A DNA stretch of 53,551 nt from DATBDE01 sp036270095 (GTDB lineage Bacteria > Actinomycetota > Thermoleophilia > Solirubrobacterales > Solirubrobacteraceae): contig DATBDE010000043.1 of NCBI GenBank assembly GCA_036270095.1, positions 1-53,551 of the forward strand, given 5' to 3'. The translations under genes were made by a program, and so were the position numbers. Each line of letters opens with the position of its first letter. The first letter of the stretch is position 1. Below are positions 8,336 to 16,440 of the stretch, in pieces. The notes beneath the pieces were generated by a model. That model was not told the DNA's origin. It worked only from the letters and a program-made list of their open reading frames with translations, and made no database searches.

Positions 8336-8733
8336 AGGAGTCGATCAACCCCCCGAGCATCGCCCAGCCGGTCGGTCCCTACGCCACGCTGACCGTCGCG
8401 CCGCCGGGCGGCCGGCTGGTCTACTGCTCCGGCGCCGTCGCGCTGGCGCCCGACGGGTCGATCGTCGGCAAGGGCGACATCGTCGCCCAGACCCGCCAGA
8501 CGATGGAGAACCTCAAGGTCGCCCTGGAGGCGGCGGACGCCACGTTCGCCGACGTGGTCAAGATCAATGGCTACGTGACCGACTTCGGCCTCTACCCCCA
8601 GATCGCCCCCGTCCGGGCCGAGTACCTGATCGAGCCCTACCCAGCCAGCACCATGGTCGAGGTCTCGGCGCTGATCTTCCCCGACTTGCTCATCGAGATC
8701 GAGGCGGTCGCCGTCGTCCACGACGCCGCCTGA
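8332..8733 (+). CDS. Rid (YjgF/YER057c/UK114) family protein lacking the deaminase arginine
   Basis: 133-residue single-domain Rid protein with GPYATLTVAP near the N-terminus and a C-terminal LLIEIEAVAVV. In archetypal RidA an arginine in the P-A-R-S/T context binds the imine carboxylate; here the sequence is P104 A105 S106 T107 M108, so the arginine is replaced by serine. This places it among non-RidA subgroups, which often act in specific catabolic pathways rather than on 2-aminoacrylate. ATG 8332 overlaps the preceding stop by ATGA, and the BKACE gene starts 2 nt after its stop, so it is inside an operon. Confidence 0.85.
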   Translation: MKESINPPSIAQPVGPYATLTVAPPGGRLVYCSGAVALAPDGSIVGKGDIVAQTRQTMENLKVALEAADATFADVVKINGYVTDFGLYPQIAPVRAEYLIEPYPASTMVEVSALIFPDLLIEIEAVAVVHDAA

Positions 8734-8735
8734 CC

Positions 8736-9566
8736 ATGGCGGCCGACGACCCGGTGGTGGTCACCGTCGCCCCCACGGGGCCGCTGACCACGCGCGAGCA
8801 GCACCCGGAGCTGCCGCTGAGCCCGCAGGAGATCGGCGTGGCCGTGGCCGAGGCGGCCGAGGCCGGCGCCGCCGTCGCCCATGTCCATGCGCGCGACGAG
8901 CAGGGCCAGCCCACCGCCGACCCGCTGGTCTACGCCGCCATCGTACGCGAGATCCGCGACCGCTGCGACATCGTCGTGCAGGCCTCGACGGGCGTGGGCC
9001 TGACCGTGTCGCCCGGCGAGCGCTACGAGATCATCGGCTCCGGTGACGTCGATGTCTCCATGGCCACGCTGAACCCGGCCTCGATGACGTTCGGCACCGG
9101 CACCTTCGCCAACCCACCCGACTTCGTCGAGCGGCTCGCGAAGGTGATGCAGAAGCGCGGCGTCCACCCCGAGCTCGAGGTCTACGACTTCGGCCACGTG
9201 GGCCTGTGCCTCGACCTCGTGCGCCGGGGCCTGGTCAACGAGCCGTTGCAGTTCAGCTTCGTGATGGGGGTCCGCGGCGGCATGCCCGGCGACCCCGCCC
9301 TGCTGCCCCAGCTCATCGCCATGCTGCCCGCGGGGACGATGTGGCAGGCGATCGGGATCGGGCGCGCCCAGCTGCCGCTGAGCTTCGCGGCGCTGGCGCT
9401 GGGCGGGAACGTCCGCGTGGGCTTCGAGGACAACGTGTACTTCCGCAAGGGCGAGCTGGCCGAGTCCAACGCGCAGTTCGTGCGCCGGGCCGTCGACCTC
9501 GTCCACGCGGCCGGCCGCGAGGTGGCGACGCCGCAGTGGCTGCGCGACCGACTGGGGGTGACCTAG
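8736..9566 (+). CDS. BKACE family beta-keto acid cleavage enzyme (DUF849)
   Basis: 276-residue zinc TIM-barrel enzyme related to 3-keto-5-aminohexanoate cleavage enzyme. Family members condense a beta-keto acid with acetyl-CoA, releasing acetoacetate and a new acyl-CoA. Zinc ligands H49 and H51 are in the HVHARD motif and E231 in VGFEDN; the N-terminal APTG motif and GVRGGMPG are also present. It sits 2 nt after the Rid gene and 3 nt before the amidohydrolase. With two SDRs nearby that could make a beta-keto acid, it likely performs the carbon-releasing step of this pathway; the actual substrate cannot be read from the sequence. Confidence 0.87.
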   Translation: MAADDPVVVTVAPTGPLTTREQHPELPLSPQEIGVAVAEAAEAGAAVAHVHARDEQGQPTADPLVYAAIVREIRDRCDIVVQASTGVGLTVSPGERYEIIGSGDVDVSMATLNPASMTFGTGTFANPPDFVERLAKVMQKRGVHPELEVYDFGHVGLCLDLVRRGLVNEPLQFSFVMGVRGGMPGDPALLPQLIAMLPAGTMWQAIGIGRAQLPLSFAALALGGNVRVGFEDNVYFRKGELAESNAQFVRRAVDLVHAAGREVATPQWLRDRLGVT

Positions 9567-9569
9567 GAC

Positions 9570-11036
9570 ATGGGAAACGACCTGCTGGTGCAGGGCGGGC
9601 AGCTGCTCGGGTCCGAGCTGCGGACCCGCGACGTGCTGATTCAGGACGGGCGGATCGCGCGCGTCGGCGAGCGGCTCGACGCCCCCGCCGGCGCCGAGGT
9701 GCTGGACGCGACCGGCATGGTCGTGCTGCCGGGGCTGATCAACGCCCACTACCACTCGGGCGAGAACTTCAACCCGGGCCTGTACGAGAACCTGCCGCTG
9801 GACCTCTGGTTCGTGCACTCCCACCAGGTCACGCGAGCCGAGCCGCTCAGCGCCGAGGGCATCTACGCTCGCACGGCGCTCGGGGCCACGCTCATGCTCC
9901 GCACCGGCACGACGAGCTGCGTCGACTTCCTCTTCGAGGCGCCCGAGATCACGCTGGAGACGCTCGAGCCCGTGGTCCAGGCCTACCGCGACACCGGCAT
10001 GCGGGCCACGATCCTGCTCGGCGTCGCCGACAAGCCGTTCGCGGAGTCGCTGCCGCTCGACGACGCCGCGGGCGCCGCCGCGCGCGAGGCCGCGCCACCG
10101 ACCCTCGACGGGATCATGCAACTGGCCCACGACGCGGTGGCGCGCTGGCACGAGCCCGACGGGCAGATCGGCATCGGCATGGGCCCGTCGGCGCCGCAGC
10201 GCTGCAGCGACGCGCTGCTCGACGCCTCGCTGGTCTTCTGCCGCGAGCGCGGCCTGGCCTGGCAGACCCACGTGCTGGAGACGAAGTCGCAGGCCTTCAC
10301 CTCCCGGCGCTGGCACGGCAAGTCGTTCGTGGAGCGTCTGGCCGAGCGCGGCACGCTCGGGCCCCAGGCCACGCTCGTGCACACGGTCTGGCTGAGCGAC
10401 CGCGACATCGAGCTCATGGCCTCGTCCGGCACGCCGACGGTCCACTGCCTGATGAGCAACCTGCGCCTAGGCGACGGCGTGGCTCGGCTGCCCGCGCTGC
10501 AGGAGGCGGGCGTGCGCGTGGCCCTGGGCACGGACGGCCGCGGCTGCGACGAGAGCCTCGACATGCTCGAGCTGGCCAAGATGACCGCGCTCGTGCACAA
10601 GGCCCGCGGGGGCGACTTCCACCGCTGGCCCACGGCGGCGCAGGCGCTGGACATGTGCACCTCGGCGGCGAGCATCTGCATGGGCCACGGCGAGGGGCTG
10701 GGCCGGCTCGAGGAGGGCGCCCACGGCGACCTCTCGCTCGTGCCGGCCGATGCGCCGGCCTTCACCCCGCTGCACGACCCGGTGCGCCAGGTCGTCTACG
10801 GCTCGCCCAGCGCCGACGTGCAGACCGTGGTCGTGGGCGGGCGCGTGGTCGTGCGCGACGGCGACACGGTCGGGATCGACCTGCCGCGGCTCTACGAGCA
10901 GTCCAAGCGCTACGTGATCGACGCCATGGCCGGCGACCGCCCGGCCGACGCGGCCGAGATCGAGGCCCTGGTGGGCGAGCTGTATGACCACGTCGAGGCC
11001 ACCGACCTCGACGTGGACTCCTACCTGCGTCCCTGA
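9570..11036 (+). CDS. Metal-dependent amidohydrolase (TrzN/AtzB/guanine deaminase-like)
   Basis: 488-residue amidohydrolase-superfamily enzyme. Metal ligands are visible: H60 and H62 in NAHYHSG, H234 in QTHVLE, a further His in VHTVWL, and D322 in GTDGRGCDE, the mononuclear pattern of aminohydrolases that deaminate or dechlorinate heterocycles (SsnA, TrzN, guanine deaminase). Small beta-sandwich segments flank the barrel. It is the last gene of the plus-strand operon and overlaps the convergent VWA gene by 16 bp. Probably removes ammonia from, or opens, a nitrogen heterocycle before or after the hydantoinase step (inference). Confidence 0.87.
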   Translation: MGNDLLVQGGQLLGSELRTRDVLIQDGRIARVGERLDAPAGAEVLDATGMVVLPGLINAHYHSGENFNPGLYENLPLDLWFVHSHQVTRAEPLSAEGIYARTALGATLMLRTGTTSCVDFLFEAPEITLETLEPVVQAYRDTGMRATILLGVADKPFAESLPLDDAAGAAAREAAPPTLDGIMQLAHDAVARWHEPDGQIGIGMGPSAPQRCSDALLDASLVFCRERGLAWQTHVLETKSQAFTSRRWHGKSFVERLAERGTLGPQATLVHTVWLSDRDIELMASSGTPTVHCLMSNLRLGDGVARLPALQEAGVRVALGTDGRGCDESLDMLELAKMTALVHKARGGDFHRWPTAAQALDMCTSAASICMGHGEGLGRLEEGAHGDLSLVPADAPAFTPLHDPVRQVVYGSPSADVQTVVVGGRVVVRDGDTVGIDLPRLYEQSKRYVIDAMAGDRPADAAEIEALVGELYDHVEATDLDVDSYLRP

Positions 11037-12214
11037 GCCGGCAGCGCCTCGAGCACGTCGGCCAGGCCCTCGAGCGACCGCAGGTTGTGGCCGGGCAGGA
11101 AGTGGTCGACGTGCGGCAGCGCCGCCGACATGCCCCGCGCAAGCGGCTTGTAGTCGGCGTCGCCGGCCAGCGGGTTGACCCACACGATCGTGTGGGCGGC
11201 GCGGTGCAGCCGGATCATCTCCGCGCGTAGGCGCTCGGCCCCGCCGCGCTCCCAACCGTCGGACGCGATCACCACCACCGCGCCGCGGGTCATCCCGCGC
11301 GGAGCCCAGCGGTCGTTGAGCGTTTTGAGGTTGTCGCCGATGCGGGTTCCGCCGGCCCAGTCGGGCACCACGCGGGCGGCACTGCGCAGCGCGCGGTCGG
11401 GGTCGTGCCCGCGCAGCTCGCGGGTCACGTGCGTGAGCCGCGTCCCGAACGTGAACGCCTCCACCTTGCCGCCGTCGCGCACCGCCGCCTGCAGGAACAT
11501 GGTCAACGCGCGCGCGTAGGGCTCCATCGAGCCCGACACGTCGATGAGGAACAGCAGCTTGCGCGGGACGAGCCGGCGCCGGCGCCACTGGCGCGCGAGC
11601 GGCACGCCCTCGGTGCGCATGGAGGCGCGCATCGTGCGGCGCTTGTCCAGGCGGCGTCCGTCGTGCGCCACCTCGAGTCGCCGCGACGCGCGCATTGGCG
11701 CCGCTCGCGCCACCCGCTCCATCAGGCCGCGCGCAACCCGCAGCTCGGTCGGCGAGTACTCGGCGAAGTCGAGCTCGCGCAGGCGCTCGGTGGCCGACCA
11801 GGCCATGCCGCCGGGCTCCTGCTCCCCGAGCTCGTCGCCCTCCTCGTCGGCGGCCGACACGAGCAGCGTGCGCTCCGGCGCCGGCGCGGTGCGATCGGCG
11901 GAGGGGTCGCCGCCCTCGTCGCCGCTCTCCGACGGCGTCGGCAGGCCGAGTGTGGCCTCGTCGTCGGGCAGCGGGGCGGTGCGCTCCCAGAACGCGGCGA
12001 ACGCGGCGTCGAACGCGTCGAGGTCCTTCTGGTGCGAGACCAGCGTGCAGCGCAGCGCCCAGTAGACCTCGTCGCGCGAGCGCAGGTCGACGACCTCGAG
12101 CGCGCGCACCGCGTCCTGCAGCCGGCCGGGCCCGACCTCGGCGCCGGCCGAGCGCAGCACGCGGCCGAAGAGCGCCAGCTTGCGGACGAGCGCCTCCCCG
12201 CGCTCGGGGCTCAT
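11021..12214 (-). CDS. CoxE-like VWA domain protein
   Basis: 397-residue protein with a C-terminal von Willebrand A domain (about 205-385) carrying the MIDAS motif DVSGSM and an N-terminal CoxE region; the segment about 100-150 is acidic and low complexity. CoxE works with a MoxR ATPase (CoxD) in maturing or inserting metal cofactors such as that of CO dehydrogenase. Its ATG overlaps the MoxR stop (ATGA), so the two are coupled. No molybdenum hydroxylase or CO dehydrogenase gene is in the window, so its client is unknown. Confidence 0.85.
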   Translation of the reverse strand: MSPERGEALVRKLALFGRVLRSAGAEVGPGRLQDAVRALEVVDLRSRDEVYWALRCTLVSHQKDLDAFDAAFAAFWERTAPLPDDEATLGLPTPSESGDEGGDPSADRTAPAPERTLLVSAADEEGDELGEQEPGGMAWSATERLRELDFAEYSPTELRVARGLMERVARAAPMRASRRLEVAHDGRRLDKRRTMRASMRTEGVPLARQWRRRRLVPRKLLFLIDVSGSMEPYARALTMFLQAAVRDGGKVEAFTFGTRLTHVTRELRGHDPDRALRSAARVVPDWAGGTRIGDNLKTLNDRWAPRGMTRGAVVVIASDGWERGGAERLRAEMIRLHRAAHTIVWVNPLAGDADYKPLARGMSAALPHVDHFLPGHNLRSLEGLADVLEALPAQGRR

Positions 12215-13074
12215 TGCTCGTCGGCGCGCCGGGCGGCCGCGACGAGCTCGTCGAGCCCGTGCTCGCGCGCCCGCTCGAGGTCCTCGTGGTACTTGAGCAC
12301 CGTGCCCAGGGTGGCATCGACCAGTTCGGGCTCGAGCTCGCGCTCGTCCAGGGAGGCCAGCGCCTGGACCCAGTCCAGCGTCTCGGCCACGCCGGGCGAC
12401 TTGGCCAGCTCGAGCCCGCGCAGCTCGGCCACGAACCGGGCCGCCTGCAGGGCCAGGCGCTCGGGGACATCGGGCAGCCGGGCCTGCACGATCGCCACCT
12501 CGCGGTCGACGGTCGGGTAGCCGATCCAGTGGTAGACGCAGCGGCGGCGCAGGGCGTCGTGGAGCTCGCGCGTGCGGTTCGAGGTGAGGATGACCAGCGG
12601 CCGCTCGGCCGCGCGGATGGTGCCGATCTCGGGGATCGTGACCTGGAAGTCGGAGAGGAGCTCGAGCAGGAAGGCCTCGAACTCGTCGTCGGCGCGATCG
12701 ATCTCGTCCACCAGCAGCACCGGCGGCACCGGGTCGTCGTTCTCGATCGCGTCGAGCAGCGGGCGGCGCAGCATGAAGTCGCGCCCGAACACGTCGTCGA
12801 CGGTGTCGGGCGCGGCCGCGTCGGCGGCCTCCAGCGTGCGGATGTAGAGCATCTGGCGCGCGTAGTTCCAGTCGTAGAGCGCATGCGCGACGTCGATGCC
12901 CTCATAGCACTGAAGCCGGATCAGGCGCGCGCCGAGCACGTCGGCCAGCGCCTTGGCGCACTCGGTCTTGCCCACGCCGGCCTCGCCCTCGAGCAGCAGC
13001 GGCTTGCGCAGCGCCAGCACGACGCTGAGCACCGTCGCGAGCCCGCGGTCGGCGAGGTAGGCGCGCTCCCGCAA
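12211..13074 (-). CDS. MoxR family AAA ATPase (CoxD-like)
   Basis: 287-residue AAA+ ATPase with Walker A GEAGVGKT at 30-37, Walker B VLLVDEIDRAD and the sensor sequence LTSNRTREL. MoxR ATPases pair with VWA proteins as chaperones for protein activation or metallocenter assembly; its partner is the overlapping VWA gene. TTG 13074 is the only standard start, but in CoxD homologues conservation begins about ten residues earlier (here VADIGGRL is encoded upstream), so initiation may be at a CTG near 13104, just past the GntR stop. Likely co-transcribed with the GntR gene. Confidence 0.85.
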   Translation of the reverse strand: MRERAYLADRGLATVLSVVLALRKPLLLEGEAGVGKTECAKALADVLGARLIRLQCYEGIDVAHALYDWNYARQMLYIRTLEAADAAAPDTVDDVFGRDFMLRRPLLDAIENDDPVPPVLLVDEIDRADDEFEAFLLELLSDFQVTIPEIGTIRAAERPLVILTSNRTRELHDALRRRCVYHWIGYPTVDREVAIVQARLPDVPERLALQAARFVAELRGLELAKSPGVAETLDWVQALASLDERELEPELVDATLGTVLKYHEDLERAREHGLDELVAAARRADEQ

Positions 13075-13100
13075 GCGGCCGCCGATGTCCGCGACCGAGC

Positions 13101-13829
13101 TCAGCGGCGGCGGAAGACCTCGAAGCGGATGTAGTGATCGTCCACGTCGATGATCGAATAGGCGATGGGCTCACCGGGCTGCGAGTAGTGGACCTCGTGC
13201 AGCCGGATGAAGGGCTGGCCCTGCTTGAGCTCGAGCTTCGTGGCGTTGCCGCGCTTGGCCAGCGGCACGATGTCGGCCACTGCGTGGTCGATCACGGTGC
13301 TGCAGTAGCGCTTGCTGAACTCGAACAGGGAGGCCACGGGGGCCTTGGGCGGGGTCCGCTCGATCAGGCGCCAGGGCACCAGGTCGCGGACGAAGATCGC
13401 GGGCGCACCGTCGGCGTAGTAGAGCTTCTCGGCCAGGAACGCGTCCTGGCTGGGATCCACGTCGAGGGCCTCGGCCATGTCCTCGGGCGGCGTGCCGCGC
13501 TCCCAGGACTGGTCGACGCTGACCTTGTGGCCCTTCTCCTCCAGCAGCCAGTCGAAGCCGACGAGGCGCTGCAGGGCGAGGGTCGACGGACCCACGTGGC
13601 GGTTGATCGTGGTGCCGATGGCCCGCCGGCGGGTGACGATGCCGTCCTGCTCGAGGCTGTGCAGCGCCGTCCTGATCGTCGTGCGGCTGACGTTGAGCAT
13701 CTTCGACAGGTCGTCCTCGGACGGCAGGCGGTCGTTTTCGAACCGCCCGGTGAGGATCGCGTCGAGGATGGCCTTGCGCGCGCGCTCGGCCAACGGCGTG
13801 TTCTCGAGCTCCGTGAACATGGAGTCCAT
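13101..13829 (-). CDS. GntR family regulator, HutC subfamily (UTRA domain)
   Basis: 242-residue repressor: N-terminal winged helix (about 10-75, with LSKMLNVSRTTIRTALHSLE as the recognition region) and a C-terminal UTRA ligand-binding domain (about 95-240). ATG 13829 is preceded by an AAGGTG Shine-Dalgarno; a second ATG at 13820 is possible. The divergent promoter region has three CCGAC half-sites over its own -35 region (13875-13901), suggesting autoregulation. It heads a minus-strand run with the MoxR/CoxE pair and is divergent from the reductase/desaturase genes, either of which it may control. Confidence 0.88.
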   Translation of the reverse strand: MDSMFTELENTPLAERARKAILDAILTGRFENDRLPSEDDLSKMLNVSRTTIRTALHSLEQDGIVTRRRAIGTTINRHVGPSTLALQRLVGFDWLLEEKGHKVSVDQSWERGTPPEDMAEALDVDPSQDAFLAEKLYYADGAPAIFVRDLVPWRLIERTPPKAPVASLFEFSKRYCSTVIDHAVADIVPLAKRGNATKLELKQGQPFIRLHEVHYSQPGEPIAYSIIDVDDHYIRFEVFRRR

Positions 13830-13863
13830 CGGGGGTGTCACCTTCGTGTTATGAACGAGGAAC

Positions 13864-13901
13864 AGTCTACGAGTCCGACCAATCGCGCCGACCTTAGTCG
13901 G
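13864..13901. promoter_or_regulatory. GntR promoter and putative operator
   Basis: On the minus strand TAGACT (13869-13864) is a -10 box about 35 nt before the GntR start. Upstream, CCGACC occurs at 13875-13880 and 13888-13893, and the second copy forms a perfect inverted repeat CCGAC-CTTA-GTCGG (13888-13901). These sites cover the expected -35 position, a normal place for an autorepressing GntR dimer. Confidence 0.5.
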
Positions 13902-13948
13902 TCTCCGATGGTTTGAACTTCGGTGCAACGGATATCGGGAAACGTTGC

Positions 13949-15049
13949 GTGGCTGAGCGCGGTGCAGTCCCACAGGTTTCGAGGGCCCGGAAGGGGGCCC
14001 TGCGCGTCGTGCGCTCGCTCTTCTCGCCGCTGCTGCCGGACGATTACCTCGAGCTCGTCAACCCGCTGTGGTCCACCCAGGAGCTGCGCGGCCGCATCGA
14101 GCGGATCGAGCACGAGACCGACAGCGCCGTCACCGTCTTCATCCGCCCCGGCTACGACTGGCCCGGCCACAAGGCGGGCCAGTACACGCGCGTGGGCGTG
14201 GTCGTGGACGGCGTCTTCCACTGGCGCGCCTACTCGTTGACCTCGGAGCCCGACCACCCTCAGGGCTACATCGCGATCACGCCCAAGCGGGTCGATGAGG
14301 GCGTCGTCTCGCCGTACTTGACCAACGACGCACGGCCCGGCGACATCGTGCGCCTTGGCGGCGTCGAGGGCGACTTCGTGCTTCCCGACGAGCCGCCCGA
14401 GCGGCTGCTGTTCATCTCCGCCGGCAGTGGAGTGACGCCGATCATGAGCATGCTGCGCAGCCTCGAGCGCATCGACGCGGTGGCCGACGCGGTCCACCTG
14501 CACTCGGCCCGCACCGAGGACGACGTCATCTTCGGCCACCGCCTGCACGGGCTGCGCGAGCGCGAGCCGGGGTATCGCCTGCACCTGCAGGTCACCGGCA
14601 GGAACGGTCGCATGGGCCCGGTCGACCTCGACGACCTGTGCCCGGACTGGCGCGAGCGCGAAGCCTTCCTCTCGGGCCCCAACGAGATGCTCGACGCCAT
14701 GACCGAGCACTGGGAGCACGAGGCCGACTGCGACCGCCTGCACATGGAGCGCTTCCAGCCCAAGCTCGGGCTCGGCGGCGGCGAGGCGGGCGAGGGCGGC
14801 GACATCGCCTTCGTGCGCAGCGACGCCCAGGCCGAGTCCGACGGGTCCAAGCCGATCCTCGTGGCCGGCGAGGAAGCCGGCCTCGAGCTGCCCTTCGGCT
14901 GCCGCGAGGGCATCTGCCACACGTGCATCGGGAAGCTGTGCTCGGGACAGGTGCGGGATCTGCGCAACGGCAGGGTCTACGGGCAGGACGGCGAGATGGT
15001 CCGGACCTGCATCAGCGCTCCCGAGGGACGCGTAGAGATCGAACTCTGA
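13949..15049 (+). CDS. Ferredoxin reductase-type oxidoreductase with 2Fe-2S domain (Rv3230c-like)
   Basis: About 366 residues. An FAD-binding barrel with RAYSLTS, an NAD(P)-binding domain with FISAGSGVTP, and a C-terminal plant-type 2Fe-2S domain with CREGICHTC and a distal Cys. The sequence ELVNPLWS closely matches Mycobacterium Rv3230c, the electron donor of the acyl-CoA desaturase DesA3. The desaturase homologue starts 17 nt downstream, the same gene order, so it should pass electrons from NAD(P)H to that di-iron enzyme. The frame is open from TTG 13913; GTG 13949 gives a homologue-like N-terminus, and GTG 14009 is another option. Confidence 0.87.
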   Translation: MAERGAVPQVSRARKGALRVVRSLFSPLLPDDYLELVNPLWSTQELRGRIERIEHETDSAVTVFIRPGYDWPGHKAGQYTRVGVVVDGVFHWRAYSLTSEPDHPQGYIAITPKRVDEGVVSPYLTNDARPGDIVRLGGVEGDFVLPDEPPERLLFISAGSGVTPIMSMLRSLERIDAVADAVHLHSARTEDDVIFGHRLHGLREREPGYRLHLQVTGRNGRMGPVDLDDLCPDWREREAFLSGPNEMLDAMTEHWEHEADCDRLHMERFQPKLGLGGGEAGEGGDIAFVRSDAQAESDGSKPILVAGEEAGLELPFGCREGICHTCIGKLCSGQVRDLRNGRVYGQDGEMVRTCISAPEGRVEIEL

Positions 15050-15066
15050 CGACAGGGGGAACCGAC

Positions 15067-15822
15067 GTGGAGAGCAGCACCATCGAGAGCCCGCTCGCGC
15101 ACTTGAGCGAGGAGGAAATCGAGGCGCTCGGACGCGAGTTCGAGGCCATCCACGACGAGGTGTTCGAGTCGCTGGGCGACCGCGACCGCAAGTACATCGT
15201 CGGGATGATCGAGCTGCACCGCCGCCTGGCCGTGCTCGGCCGCGCGCTGCTCATCACCTCGCGCTTCCGCCCGGTCTGGGCCCTGGGCATGTCCGCGCTG
15301 TCGGCGGCCAAGATCCTCGAGAACATGGAGATCGGCCACAACGTCCTGCACGGCCAGTGGGACTGGATGAACGACCCCCAGATCCACTCCTCGACCTGGG
15401 ACTGGGACACGGCGTCGACGGCCGAGGCGTGGAAGCACTCCCACAACTACATCCACCACACCTACACGAACATCCGCGGCAAGGATCGGGACCTCGGCTA
15501 CGAGGTCATGCGGATCGACCCGCACCAGAAGTGGCGCCCGGTCTACCTGGCCCAGCCGTTCTACAACGTGCTGCTGGCCTTCCTGTTCGAGTGGGGCGTG
15601 GCCGTGCACGACCTCGACTTCGACGCCATCCGCAGCGGCGAGAAGCCCAAGGAGCAGGTGCTCAAGGAGCTCAAGGGCATCGCCGGCAAGGCGCGCACGC
15701 AGATCGTCAAGGACTACGTGTCCTGGCCGCTGGTCAGCGCGCTCGCGGCCGGCGGGGTCTCGCTGGCGGCGGAGTCGCTGCGGGCGACCCGCGGGCACAC
15801 GCGCGCGGGTAACGCGAAGTAG
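15067..15822 (+). CDS. Acyl-CoA/fatty acid desaturase, N-terminal part (DesA3-like, interrupted)
   Basis: 251 residues ending at an in-frame TAG (15820-15822). The GTG start has a GGGGGA Shine-Dalgarno. It carries the first two histidine boxes of membrane desaturases, HNVLH and HNYIHHTYTN, and membrane segments. Reading on in the same frame through the TAG continues the desaturase to 16407 for 446 residues in total, close to the 427 of DesA3. The third histidine box is only in the downstream part, so this fragment alone cannot make a di-iron centre. Either a recent nonsense mutation, a sequence error, readthrough, or two chains that assemble. Apart from the TAG nothing looks decayed. Confidence 0.75.
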   Translation: MESSTIESPLAHLSEEEIEALGREFEAIHDEVFESLGDRDRKYIVGMIELHRRLAVLGRALLITSRFRPVWALGMSALSAAKILENMEIGHNVLHGQWDWMNDPQIHSSTWDWDTASTAEAWKHSHNYIHHTYTNIRGKDRDLGYEVMRIDPHQKWRPVYLAQPFYNVLLAFLFEWGVAVHDLDFDAIRSGEKPKEQVLKELKGIAGKARTQIVKDYVSWPLVSALAAGGVSLAAESLRATRGHTRAGNAK

Positions 15823-15825
15823 GCG

Positions 15826-16407
15826 TTGGGGCGGGTCAAGCGCCCGCGGCGACGGCAGCGCAAGGAGGTGGCGCGCGACATCGGGCTGGCCGTGTTGCGG
15901 CGCGGCGCCACGACCTACCGCGCGACCCTGGGCGCGAACCTGACCGCCAATCTGGTCCGCAACGTGTGGTCCTACGCGATCATCTTCTGCGGCCACTTCC
16001 CCGACCAGACCTACACCTTCAGCCAGGACGAGGTGGCCGACGAGAGCCGCGGAGCGTGGTACGTGCGCCAGCTCGTGGGCGCGGCCAACATCGAGGGTGG
16101 CGCGTTCTTCCACGTGGCCAGCGGCAACCTCGGCTACCAGGTCGAGCACCACCTTTTCCCGGACATGCCGAGCTCGCGCTACGCGGAGATCGCGCCGCGG
16201 GTCAAGGCGATCTGCGAGCGCTACGGGCTGCCGTACAACATCGGCCCGTTCTCGCAGCAGCTGGGGATGGTGCAGCGCACGATCCTGCGCCTGGCCTTCC
16301 CCGGCGGCTCGCCCCAGCCCAAGCCGGGCCCGTACCACGGGGGCGACGACGACGCCTCGGCCGCGCAGCGCAACGGCCGTCCTGTCGAGGTGGGCGCGGA
16401 GGCGTAG
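15826..16407 (+). CDS. Acyl-CoA/fatty acid desaturase, C-terminal part (same frame after TAG)
   Basis: Continuation of the desaturase in the same frame, 193 residues from a TTG at 15826; an AAGGAGG at 15862-15868 could serve starts slightly further on. It includes FCGHFPDQ and the third histidine box QVEHHLFPDMP needed with the two boxes upstream of the TAG. The region right after the stop is basic (KRPRRRQRK) and poorly conserved, so the break falls in a linker. Its own stop TAG opens the hexamer TAGTGT, a possible -10 box for the cupin gene. Confidence 0.7.
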   Translation: MGRVKRPRRRQRKEVARDIGLAVLRRGATTYRATLGANLTANLVRNVWSYAIIFCGHFPDQTYTFSQDEVADESRGAWYVRQLVGAANIEGGAFFHVASGNLGYQVEHHLFPDMPSSRYAEIAPRVKAICERYGLPYNIGPFSQQLGMVQRTILRLAFPGGSPQPKPGPYHGGDDDASAAQRNGRPVEVGAEA

Positions 16408-16440
16408 TGTTGTCCGCGTCCACCTCAAGGAGGAACCACG

